From contig CANJKZ010000170.1 of assembly GCA_947471745.1 (NCBI GenBank), forward strand, positions 3,934,001 to 3,998,000: DNA of 64,000 bases. Reading direction: 5' to 3'. Below are positions 10,650-22,000 of the stretch, in pieces. The position numbers and the translations under genes are program-made. The first letter of the stretch is position 1. Every line of letters begins with the position of its first letter. The notes under the pieces are model-generated. The model saw only the letters and a program-made list of their open reading frames with translations, searched no databases and had not been told where the DNA came from. The stretch comes from Closterium sp. Naga37s-1 (Eukaryota > Streptophyta > Zygnematophyceae > Desmidiales > Closteriaceae).

Positions 10650-11128
10650 TCTACTTACACATCATGTACAACAAAAGCAACTTTGTTGTTAACAAAAGCT
10701 TTTGAGGATTGTCAAAACTACCTTCTGTCGAGAATCAATCTCGGGACTTTCGCATCCGCATGAGACTTCGAAACCTTTGTGCTACGTCGGCCGAATCAAA
10801 CGATCGGTAGTGAAAATAACACCCGAATAAGCTTCGCAAAGTCAAGCCTTCTTAAGGTTTCTGTTTGTCTTGCTGGTGTCCTCTGCTCCCTCCCCGTTGT
10901 TCCCTCTTCTGCTTCAACTACAGCTCCTGCTAACTACCCTACCTTCAACACAACCTCCTCTATTTTAACTACTAAGGTGAGCTTAGAAGACTATTAACTA
11001 TCCCTCTCGATCTACGATCGCTTCTTTGTTATTCTCTCTGCTCGTTTTTCTTGTCAAATCAATTGATCTGGTATTCTTCCTTGTGCTTCTCCTCCCTTTC
11101 CGCCTACGGTACGTTCCCCCTTCTTTTG
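10650..11128. other. Unassigned host sequence between Gypsy-1 and the solo LTR
   Basis: No gene is recognised. A short open stretch at 10779-10980 is followed by AAGGTGAGC, which looks like a splice donor, so a small exon on the + strand cannot be excluded, but it resembles nothing known to me. The solo LTR at 11129 sits in the same AT-rich, pyrimidine-rich tract that continues at 12504. Confidence 0.4.
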
Positions 11129-12503
11129 TGTTGGGTGCAAAAGTTATTTTGCACGTCAACATGTCGCCTATTTGTCGAGCGAGGTGAAATTTGAAGGTAT
11201 CTGTTTTAAGGTATTTTGTGTGGTGTGGAATGCGCATCTGTGTAATGATCATTTTGGCGTTTACGGTTTGTGAATCGCCTTAGCGGTTCACGAGTTATGT
11301 GTGTTTTTGTGATGTTGCATTCATGAGCGTTCATGGCTGTTCGGATGGGAGGAGTTTCGAGTTTCATGGGTGTTCGAGGTGTCTCATGAATTTCCAAGTG
11401 TTCATGAGCCTTCGCGTGTTCATGACTCTTTGCGTACGTTCATGTTCGTTCATGACCGTTCATGTTTTGTTAATGTGTCGTTCACGTTTGGTTCATGCTT
11501 GTTCATGTAGTTTCATGAGTGCTCATTCGGGGAGTCGAGTGTGCCGAGGAGGTGGGGCTCGATGTTTGACCGAGCCCTTTGACCAGTTTCGCACTGGTCA
11601 AAAAGCGCGCGACTGTCAGGACCCGCGCGTGTGGTCCTGACATGCGTGTATGGGCCCTCAGGCCCACGCGTCAGGCTCGCACTGCTGCGAGCGTGCGCAG
11701 GGCGCACGTTGTGGCGCTGTACAGCACGACCAGTTTGTCTGGTCGTGCATGATTGCGCACCTGAGAGGTGCGCGTGTGTTTCAAGGGTCGCCGGGAGATC
11801 CCGAGGGGTGCTCAGGATTGACTCGAAATTTCAGTTGACTAACTGAAATTCGAGTCTTGTTTTTTTCTGACGTGGCGAACGGAAATCTTCGCCAGAAATG
11901 TCGCGCACGTAACGCGATGATTTCGTTTCAGATGCAAAACGGTAAAATCTGTTTTACAACGGGAAAATGGTGATTCACACGAGCGTTCATGATTTTACGT
12001 GTGCGTTCGCGAGTGGAGTCAGCAGAGGCGTTTGGGGGACATGGAATTTGAAGACGGTTTTCCTACAGAGACGGATCAAGCCAAACGCAGGAGATGTTGA
12101 ACAGCCGTTTTCATTGCTTACTCGGCGAAGTCTTAGAAATGCAGTTTACCAACTGTTTGCCACTCCACTTTGCATGTGTGTTAGGCGGAATATAAAATGT
12201 GTGCTTGTGTTTCATTGTAAACAACTTTTTGGAGTGGATATTTTCTCTATCGACGTATTGACGCGAGGAGAAATTTCTGCATACGAGCCAATCGATCGTT
12301 AACGCTTCCGCATATGAGCTTGGGAGTGCTCTAGTGCACACGACTAATTTCACGCTTGAAAAGTTCCTCTACAAACACGGACCCTTGGATAGGGGCTGGT
12401 TCTACCAGGCACCCAAGGACCCTTGGAGGTGACCCCGTGGGGACTATCTAGCGTTGATTTAAAGGTGTGCTTAGAGCCTCTAGTTCCTATATAGTGGACA
12501 ACA
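11129..12503. mobile_element. Solo LTR, 1,375 bp (copy A)
   Basis: It starts TGTTGGGTGCAAAA and ends GTGGACAACA. TTTTG occurs immediately on both sides (11124-11128 and 12504-12508), a perfect 5-bp target duplication. A second copy lies at 45659-47557. It contains no coding domains, carries many TTCATG/GTTCATG repeats around 11320-11520, and conserves a block before its end (ACACGGACCCTTGG). Solo LTRs form when the two LTRs of an element recombine. The parent family is not identifiable here. Confidence 0.8.
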
Positions 12504-13140
12504 TTTTGATCCTATGTGTTCTTGATGTCATCGTTTTTCCTACGTTCCTTTATTGCTTTCGCTTCCTTTCTCTTTCCTCTTCTTGTGTCGTTTTCCTACA
12601 TGTCTTACCTTTTCTCCTCCGTTATTCTTTAGATGCTTTCGCAGTTTCTTCTCTGCTCCTTTCTTCCTTAGTTGACGTGCATCTTTTACTTCCCTTTTCA
12701 GTCGTCGCCTCTCTTAAAGTCAACTGTATGTTCTTCTTTCTTCCTTCCTCATCTTATCTTTCGTTCCTTCATTCTTCTTGTTACTCGAAATACTATCGAG
12801 GATTACAATTGCTGGCTTTTTATATGAAGTGTTTCTTTTCTCTTTCACCCTATGCTCTCTCCTTCATAGCATCATTATTTTCAAGTGTCATTTTCTGTTT
12901 TTGATTCAATAGTGCACTTTTCATACCTTCCCGTCATAAGCTTCTTATGTATAGCTCTCTGGACTTCTTTATCCGTCTTATCCATTACTTTGTTATTGCA
13001 GATACTGGTTCATTGGTGGGATGGGATGGAAACGATTTTGTCGTACAACTTGTAATGCAATTGTTTGAGTTAATTATGATTTTGAGTAATTGTTTGATTT
13101 GTTTCATTTCTGTTTGTACTATGCTTGTTGTTGCAACCGT
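12504..13140. other. AT- and pyrimidine-rich unassigned tract
   Basis: The + strand is T/C-rich with several possible acceptor-like TTTCAG and TTGCAG sites, as expected of intronic sequence, but no exon can be defined. It is interrupted at 13140 by Copia-B and continues after 26986. No repeat or gene is recognised. Confidence 0.4.
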
Positions 13141-13584
13141 TGTTGATATAACTGAAGGATCGTAGTGGACAGGATAAGGTTGCCAAGTGTGGAAGAGAAC
13201 TATGACCTTGTTGATTAATTGAAAGAGAACAAGATAATTATAAGATGGAAGTACAGGGATATAAATAGCATTCCTAGCTAGCCATGTACTCTGAGGGGTA
13301 CATTCCCTTATTGACTGAATTGCATTGCTACAGTAACCCACGACTATTGCCATTCTAGACAGTTACCACGTTCCACTTCGTAACTGCCTCGTGCGGTTAC
13401 TGGGCAGTCAAGGGTCACGACTGTTGACTGTCTTCGACCGTTGACCTTCGGGTGACCCTCGGACTTCCGCGTGCTCTATATGAGCTATTGCGGTACTAGT
13501 ACAGGCGTACACTTCGTCATGGAGTGACGCGAGAGTGGGGAACCTTCGGGAATGTTTTATAATAACCTTTCGGTTATTCCAACA
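13141..13584 (-). repeat. Copia-B 3' LTR
   Basis: 444 bp, ending TGTTGATATAACTG on the + strand side and TTATTCCAACA internally. It is collinear with 26529-26986 except for a missing AGTCTCTGTAGTGA segment and scattered substitutions. Confidence 0.9.
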
Positions 13585-13591
13585 CTCCCCT

Positions 13592-16500
13592 TCATTCCTG
13601 AAGGTGGGCCACGTGGGACTTCTTGGTGATCTTGCAAAGGTTGGCGCAGTGCTGGAACTGTTGACGTGGCAATTTCTTTGTCAGGAAGTCGGCTGCCATG
13701 TCACCAGTCGGGCAGTACGTGAGCTTAACCTTGCCCTTGTCGATCTCGTCCTTGACGAAGAAGTAGCGAAGGGCGATGTGTTTCGTGCGATTCACGAAGC
13801 CGGGCTTGTTTGCGATCTTGATCGCGCTCTGGTTGTCGCAGAGTAACGTGAAGTGCCCGTTCATCGTTACTTTTGCTTCCTACAGGAGCTCCATCAGGTA
13901 CAATTCTTCACGAACAGCTGCGCTGGCGGCGATAAATTCTGCTTCAGCTGACAAAAGGGCGATGAGTTCCTGCTTCTGAGAATTCCATGAAATGAGCCCA
14001 GCAGGTTGAAGTTGAAAAATGAATCCTGTGCGAGAGCGTCTGTTGTCAACATCTCCCGCGTGGTCAGCGTCTACGTAGCCGTGCAGCTGCAGGGTGGCTG
14101 TTAAGTTAGCTTCGTAGGTGAGGCCGACGTCGGGAGTAGAGATGAAGTATTGCAGTGCTCGGCATAGATCCAGTAGATTCTCCCCTTCAGGTCGCTTCAG
14201 GTACTGTGCGAGCTGGCTAGCGACGTAGGAGAGATCGGGCCGGCACGTGACGGCGGCGAACAAGAGACATCCCAGCTGCTGCTGGTAGAGTCGATGTTTT
14301 TCGGGAGAGAGAGGCGTAGTGTCGGGTTCGTGGTTAGGAGGAGGAGTGCGAAACGGGGTAGAGAGGTTGATTGGTGCGATGCCGAATTTCTTCGCGAGTG
14401 TTTCGGCGTACTTTGCGGTGGAGAGATGAATGGAGGAGGCAGACTGGGTGATGTTGAGACCCAGGAATTGAGTGACGTCGTGGCTGATGGTGACTTCCAG
14501 CTGTTCCTTGATGTCTGCCTCGAATTGGTCCAGCAGCGCCGCATCGTTGCCGGTGTAGAGGAGGTCGTCGACGTAGGCAACGAGGAGAATGAATTTGCCG
14601 CGCGACTCCTTCCTGTACATTCCGAGGTCGTGGGGCAGCTGTTGGAAGCCGAGGTTTGTGAGCACCGTGTGGAGGTACTGCTGCCACAGGCGAGGTGCTT
14701 GCTTGATCCCGTAAAGGGATTTCTGGAGCAGGCAGACGGCGCCGTCGTTTTCTTCAAAGCCATGCGGCTGCTCGACGAAGATGATGGCGTCAACCGGAGC
14801 GTACAAGAATGCGCTGCCGACGTCGATTTGACGGAGCGGGCGTTGTTTGACGGCGGCGATGCAAATGAGAATCCGCACCGAAGTGTGCCGTCCGACTGGT
14901 GCGTAGGTGAGATCGAAATCCACCATATGTGTTTGTTCGAAGCCGCGGACCACCCATCGCGCCTTGTATTTGTCGATGGAGCCGTCCGCCAGCGTCTTGA
15001 TGCGGAACACCCATTTGCCGCTTAAGATTTTTCTCCCCTTCGCAGATGTTCGGGGAACCAGCTTCCAGGTGCCACGGTTCTTGAGCGACGCGACCTCCTT
15101 GGCCATGGCGGCTTTCCATTTCTCACTGTCGGGGCCGGAGAGAGCCTGAGGAACAGTGGTGGGTTCCTTGAGAGAGGAGTGGCGAACAGCGACGGCGAGT
15201 CCGAGGATTCGGAGACCAGTTTCGTTGGTCTTTTCGTAGTGCAGGCGGTCGTAGTCGTGGAAGCTGGTTACTTCAACCACGTCGTCGTCGCTTTCATTGC
15301 CAGGGCGGAGGGTGTCTTGCGAGGTGTTGGGCTGTGGTAACACGGCATCTGGTAAGTGGCGGGCGGCGCTGTTGAAGTCATGGGCATTGCGAGTTGTATC
15401 GTCGGGATCAGTTTGGTGTAGCGGAATGAAGGTTGGAGTTTGGAATGGGCTTGTAAGGGGGATGTTGGGTGCGCTGTCAAACTGAGTGACGTTTGCCGCA
15501 TCCTCATCTTTCGCCAGGTCAGCTTCATCATGTGGAGTTGCGAAGCTGCGATGTCCTTTGAAGATCCGTTCTGGTGCCTTGTCAGCTTCGCGGTGTTCGT
15601 TGAACAGTGGCAGAGTCAGCTTCTCGTAGAAGATGCAGTCACGTGATTTCGTCACTTCGTGTGTCGCGTAGTCCAGCACGATCCACGCCTTGTATTTCTT
15701 TTCGATCCCGAGGTGAATGCTCCACCGAGCTCGATCAGCAAACTTTCCGGTCCGTGCTGTGTGTGGCCTGTACTGTACCATGCACCCAAAGACCCGAAGT
15801 AGGCGCGTGTCTGCCTTTCTGCCCGTCCACGCCTTGTAGGGTGAATTGTTGTTCTCGAGGCTTCGGGAGGACAACAAGTTGTGCAGTCGGACTGCATGGT
15901 TCATGGCGAATGGCCAGTAATGTGTTGGGATGGCCGACTGCTTCATCAGAGCCCTCATCCTGGTGGCGAGGCTCCTGTTTGTCCTTTCCGCTACTCCTTG
16001 CTGCTCGTGAGCGTAAGGCAGGGACACCAGGTGTTCAATCCCCTTCTTCCGGAAGAGCTCCTTGAACTCGTCTGAGGAGAACTCTAGAGCTCCGTCCGTC
16101 AGCCAGGTTTTCAGCTTAAGGCCCGATTGTCGCTCGGCTTGCTTCATCCACGCGATGAAGCATTCGAAGGCGAGCGACCTGCAGTCAGTGTTGACAGCCC
16201 AGACGTAGCGAGTGCCCGCGTCGATGAAGGTCAGGGTGTAGTATTCGCCGTCAAGTCCTTCCTGCGTCAGGCACATGAAGTCGCTGTAAACTTTGTCGAG
16301 CGGCTTGTAGCGTTCGTAACCGGGCGGTAGGTCGGGGAAGGGCTTGTGGGCGAGCGACGCGGTAGGGCACACTGTGCAGGATGGGTCGTCGGAGTCTGCG
16401 GTGAGAAATCCTCCTCGTGGGAGGAGCAGAGCTTCGTGGTCGAAGACCCCAGCCTTCAGGGAGTTTTTGAGTGTTGTGTGAGAAGGATGCCCAAGCCGCT

Positions 16501-17515
16501 GATGCCAGATTTCTGGTTCCGCACGGTAGCCCACTGTCTTCTGATAATATTTCTGTCTTGCTGCTTCGTCGTTTGCCTCCCCTTCAGGTCCTGCATCGGT
16601 GGTGTTGTCAGCGTCGGCGGCGAATGCGCGAATTGCCTTTTGTTTCAGAAGCGCGTGTGGAATACCGATGATGTCATCGGTGTCGCCGGCGTTGACTTGG
16701 TCTCCAGTGACGAGCAGATACCGATCAGGCCAGTCGCGGACCGGAAGTCCCTTCATGGGGATGCGATAGTAGTTGAATTCGGCTCCAATGACCTCAATTT
16801 CTTGTGGTCCTTGTTCTGGTGGCTCCGGTATTTTGGTAGGTGCTGGCAGCTCCAGTGCTTCGCCGAAGAGTTCGTAAGTTGCTTCCTGCTCCTCTGACTC
16901 TTCTTCCATTGGTTCTGGTGTGTCAGGGGCGTACTGGTCTGGAAGAGGAGGGCCACCCCAGCTCGTGCCTCGTGTTGCCCAGTAAGGATCGAACTCCGCT
17001 ATTTCGGCGGAAGGAAGTCCTGGAGCTTCCGGATATGCGGGGGCTGCTTGCCCCAATTCTGCTTCGACTGTGGAGGTGCCCCAGCCGCTTTCGCCTGTAG
17101 CGGTACCCCAGCCGCCTTTTGCTTCTCCTGTTGGAGGAGGGGGAGTTCCCCATCCGGTCGCGCCGACTTCTCCTGTTGAGACGGCGCCCCATCCGCTTGC
17201 GCCTGCCTCTTCTGGAGTTAGGACTTCTCCCCAGGGCCCGAGCGTGAGCTCGGAATTGCTCCAATCCGTCCAACTCGCTTCAGCTGGTCTGTTTTCCTGT
17301 GCTGCAGGTTTTGACGTGCCGCTGTCTTCTTACATTGTGGCAGGTCCGGTCTCCGCAGGGTTAGAGGTCGAGGCGGTCGGAACGGTGCGTAGTCGCAGAA
17401 GGCCGTCCGAGGCGGGTCGCTCGAGGTCCATTTCTGTGGGATGCGACCAGGTTGGAGCTTCGGCAGTGGTTGTCTTCAACAGCAAGGTGCGGTGAGAGTC
17501 TCCTGAGGTGCCTTA
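13592..17515 (-). pseudogene. Copia-B Pol: integrase, reverse transcriptase, RNase H
   Basis: From 17056 to 13880 about 1,058 codons are open. In order they show a pre-integrase HHCC finger (EIWHQRLGHPSH... CTVCPTAS), a DD35E integrase (YSDFMC, WLTDGALEF, GVAERTN), copia RT (KWVFRIKTLADGSIDKYKAR, LLVAYVDDLLYTG) and RNase H (GYVDADHAGD, SAEAEFIAASAAVREE). A TAG at 13880 splits RNase H; the same frame continues to 13592 with LLCDNQSAIKIANKPG and ADFLTKKLP. Upstream, TAA codons at 17330 and 17513 interrupt an acidic, proline- and tryptophan-rich linker. There is no frameshift, so this was one Gag-Pol frame. Confidence 0.9.
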
Positions 17516-18292
17516 AGCTGAGAACTGCAGCACGAAGACCCCGTCGTTGTCCACGGCTTTGCCGATGTAAGTGTTGCCGTAGAAGAGTTCGAAGGTCTTG
17601 TCCTTGCGGTTGCTGCGAATGTCGACTTCGCACCGCATAAGTTGAGCCGAGGAAAGCAGGTTGTACCGCAGATCTGGAGCAATAAGCACGTCGCCGATGT
17701 GAATCGTGAAGTGTGTGTCGTCAGCTTCAAGGAAGATCTCACCGATGTCGTATGCTTTGAGTGTGCCGTCGTTTGCCACTGTGATCTCGCAGGGTCGTCG
17801 CATGCGTTTGGAGTTGGTGATGAATGTTGGCGATCCCACCATGTGCTGTCCGCAGCAACTGTCCAGGTACCAGGTGTTGATGTTCTCGCGGCTTTGCCTC
17901 GCGATGTTGGCGATTTTAGGCGTAACCACGCGATCTCTTTCGCCGGTATATGGCGAGAGGCCGAAGTACCGGTTCGCCGATATGCTGGGAGGCGATTCTG
18001 GTGTCGGTGGCGGCAACTCGAAGTCAGGTGGGTGCCTTTGCGGTGAGTTGGTCCAGGAAGGGGCAGTGGGATCGTTGTCTTGTCTTGGTGAGACAAGATT
18101 GGTGGGATCGTGGAGCGTGAATGTTACTCGGTCATAGTATCGGTACCCTCTGTTGCGGCGAGCCATGCAGCTCATAATTGTCCCTTTCCCTTTATCCTTC
18201 GCTGTGATGAGTGCAGGAGATTGGGAAGTGCTGGCAACGGAGGGAGGCGACACCGTGGAGGTTGCGGCAGAAGGTTTTGCTTGCGCCGAGGG
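17513..18292 (-). pseudogene. Copia-B protease region
   Basis: This lies in frame with gag and pol and is bounded by TAA codons at 18293 and 17513. It encodes a copia aspartic protease with NTWYLDSCCGQHMVG near 17860, then ITVANDGTLKAYDIGEI and APDLRYNLLSSAQL. The family motif is D-S/T-G; here the glycine codon is TGC (cysteine), a change expected to hurt catalysis. Gag precedes it and the linker to integrase follows. Confidence 0.85.
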
Positions 18293-18663
18293 TTACTGAC
18301 TGAGGGTGTTGCGCCGTTCGTCAGCAGCCTGACGCTTGTAGCACTGGTCGATAGTGTGGCCAGACTTCTTGCAGTATTTGCAGAAGGCTCCTTTCTTTCC
18401 CCGCTGCTCCCCTTGAGATGATCCGACATAGAAGACTAACTTTTCCCGCTTTGTGTTTTTCTCATTGTACAGGTCGATCTCCTTTTGTTCGGAGAGGAGT
18501 GTGGCGCACAGAGCCGATTCGGAGACAGTTGCTCGAGCACGGAGCAAGGATTGGCATTGACGCCAGTCGGGACCAAGACCAGAGAGAACCATTGAGACGA
18601 ACATGTCGTCAAGAACGGAGCCGCCGCACTTCTTGATGTGGTCGCGCAGATTGCGGCATCGGT
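18293..18663 (-). pseudogene. Copia-B Gag, 3' part (zinc knuckle)
   Basis: The gag frame resumes here after the Copia-2 insertion. Codons NLRDHIKKCGGSVLDDMF follow directly from the part ending at 25700 once the nested element and one TCGGT copy are removed. A canonical CX2CX4HX4C zinc knuckle (CKYCKKSGHTIDQC) binds RNA. The frame ends in TAA at 18293 immediately upstream of protease in the same frame, probably CAA to TAA. Confidence 0.88.
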
Positions 18664-18789
18664 TGTCAGAAAGAACAAGTGATTGAACTATGAACATTGG
18701 TGATACAAGTAGCAAACCCTAGAATGATATACCCCTTAAAGGCTAACCCACTACAGCCTACACAGCAATAACATATATAATGTTTGACA
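18664..18789 (-). repeat. Copia-2 3' LTR
   Basis: 126 bp; on the minus strand it begins TGTCAAACATTATATATG and ends TTCTGACA. It is identical to the 5' LTR except one C/T difference (ATATACCCC versus ATATATCCC). Confidence 0.93.
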
Positions 18790-19017
18790 CACCCCCATAG
18801 GCTAAGTGGGGTAGAGCAAGGGGTCACAAGACCAGTCAAGGAAGAGAATGCAAGCTCAGGGTGGATCACAAAGTCACCACACACACTGAGCACAAGCAAA
18901 GAGCCACAAGGCCAGTTCATATGCAGAGGCATATATGCATCACAAATATCACAGTGATCTCTACCTAGCAGTGCAACCATGCAGGTATAAGTATATAGAT
19001 CACAGTACAGGCAAGGT

Positions 19018-22000
19018 CTACAGCAAGTGAGGCAAAGTGGGCACAAGCCCTAACAAAGTACAGAAGCGCTGATGATCACCAGGTTGAAGTGCCTTGGTGA
19101 ATATATCAGCAGTGTTGGCCTGAGTGGCCACGTAACGCAGACGAAGCTGACCACGCTGCTGCAACTCTCGAGCCAGAAAGTAACGTAGAGCGATGTGCTT
19201 CGTTCTGTGCTCCAGTCTGTGCTCCTCACACAAGGCAATGGCAGCCTTGTTGTCGACGTACAGCACTGGAGGAGAACGAGGCCGCTCTCCCAAGTCGGTC
19301 AGCAGGTAGGTGAGCCAGCGTAACTCCTGTGCAGCCATGGCTGTGGCGTAGATCTCAGCCTCACAACTGGAGCTGAGAACAGAAGACGAGCGTGTAGAAC
19401 GCCACGAAACTGAGCCAGAGCCAAGGCTGAAGGTGTAACCCTGTGACGACCGCTGAGTAGCCTGGTCGTCAACCCAAGAATCGTCTGAGTGCCCAGTGAG
19501 AACAACTGAGTTCCCTCCTCCAAGCACGAGCCCCATGCCCGATGTACTGCACAAGTAGCGCAAAACCCTCTTTGCAGCATCCCAGTGCACCTTTCGGTGC
19601 CTGCCAGGAGCCACGTAGCGTGCCAGAAGGCCAAGAGGGTATGCTAGGTCAGGACGAGTGCAAGTCATCAGGTACATGAGGCAACCAACTAGCTCTGGGT
19701 AAGGACCACTCGGCTCTACGGACTCATCCGAAGGCAGAGCTGAGAGCGAGTGACCTATAGCCAGAGGGGTGGCCTGTGCTGAGGACCAGGTGAAGCCGAA
19801 GCGCTGAAGGACCTGCTGCACCATGTGTGACTGAGTCAGTGTGATGGTGCGGCGTGCTCTGTCCCGGGTGATCTGCAAGCCAAGGTAGCTGCGCACTTCA
19901 CCCAGGTTTGTGCACGTGTGTCTCTTCTGCAGCTCCGACTTCACGTGGGCGAGAGCCTCAGTGTCAACAGTGGCAAAGACCAAGTCGTCGACGTACACGA
20001 GGATGTAGAACGGCGGCAGCGAAGTGTCGGTGCGCAGAAACAGCGACGGGTCAGCAGTAGAAGGCGCAAACCCAAGTGCCGCAAGAGTAGTCCTCAGTGT
20101 GTCGTGCCACTCACGTGGCGCCTGGCGAAGACCGTAGACCGGCCGCCGAAGGCTCCACTGGGTACCAGGAGGAAACGACCCAGTGAAGCCAGGAGGGCGG
20201 CGCAGCCAGATCTCCTCGTGCAGGCTGCCCTGCAAGAAAGTTGTGCTGAAGTCAAGAGAGTGAAGCTCGTAGTCACGCTGAGCAGCAACGTGTAGTAGCA
20301 CCCGAAGAGTGGTCATCTTCGGGGTGGGGGAGAAGGTCTGAAAGAAGTCTACTCCCTCTCGCTGACTGAAGCCTCGAGCAACGTAACGAGCCTTGAAGAC
20401 AGACGGAGAACCCGGCGGCCGCTTCACCCTGAAAATCCACATGCCACTGACGATGTTCGCCCCAGGAGGGGGAACCTCGTCGACGTAAGTGCCAGTGGAC
20501 TTCCAGGATGCCATCTCTGCGTCCATAGCTGTCTGCCACTTAGAGGAGTACTCACCCGCGATCGCCTCAGCGTAAGAGCGCGGGGTCGGGATGTCTGGAG
20601 CATCCGGGTCTCCCTCAGGGGCAATCATCATGGACACGAGATGAGGCGCAGCGGCTGCAAGACACTCAAGGTCCTCCTGTCTGTCCTCAAGGACGTCCGT
20701 GCCTAGAGCACACTCACCCCCGACGGACGGAGGAGAGACAGACTCAGACTCAGCAACAAGACTCGCAGCGTAGTCTAGACGACATCGAGCAGCAAAGTCG
20801 ACAAGCTCAGCAACTAGGGCAGACGCAGCAGCAGACTCAAAGGAAGGGTCAGTGACAGCAGTGGCCAGGAGACGCGTGACAGTAGGACTGGCAGCACGAA
20901 GAGAGTCTGACTCCGGGTCAGTAAGTACAGGAAGGGAGGACGCAGGAGGAGACGGCAGAGGGACACGCTGTGGAGCAGTAGAAGGACGCAGAGTCATATA
21001 GTGTGTGCCAGGGACAGCAGGAGGACGCTCACGCGGAACACGGCGACCAGTGCGAGCAGTACGAACAGGTGACACAGGACGAGACACAGGCGACACAGGA
21101 TGAGACTCAGGCTCACGACGCTCTGTAAGACCGCCTGTCGGACCAGCGTAGGGAGAAGGACCTGGAAGTGGCGAGGCAGGCGGTAGCTGTGACTGCAACT
21201 GAACAGGCGGAGGACACTCTAAGGAGGGAGGAGGACTAGGAGGAGGTGGCGGACCAAGAACCTGCTGGAGGAGCGGAACGAAGTACGGCCTCGGCCGTGA
21301 AGCGCCCCCAGAAGCAGCAGAGACAGCACCAGAACCTCCAGCAGTACCAGCAGCACCTCCAGCAGCTCCAGTACCTCCAGCGGCACCAGCAGCACCTCCA
21401 GTAGCTCCAGGACCTCCAGCAGCACCAGCAGCACCTCCTGCAGCTCTAGAACCTCCAGTAGCACCAGGACCACCAATAGCAGCAGGGCCTCCAGCTGGTG
21501 GTGCCTCAGGACCAGGGGCTCCACTCCTGAGGCTACAGCGCCGGGCGTACCACTCACGTAGCCGCTGAGGGGAGGGAGATTCTGGCTGCGACACTGCACC
21601 CGCGGGGCCACCAGCCCCGACTCCAGTAGCCCCCCCAGCTCCAGAAGCCCCACGACGGAGGCTGTAGCGCTGAGAGTACCACTCATGCAGCTGCTATGAA
21701 GAGGGAGCGCCACCAGGCTCAGCACCCCCAGTCTCAGCACCCCCAGGCTCAGCACCCCCAGTCGCAGCACCTCCAGGCTCAGCACCCAAAGGCTCCGCAC
21801 CCCCAGACTCAGCACCCCCAGTCTCCTCACCCCCAGGCTCAGCACCCCCAGTCTCAGTGCCCCCAGACTCAGCACCACCAGGCTCAGCACGCTGAGCACC
21901 TCGCGCAGGACCAGAGTCAACAGCTACCTCGACAGGCTCGACCGGGTCTACCTGGGAAACACCTGAGGGAGCAGCAACCTGGGGAGGGAGGGGGTCTACC

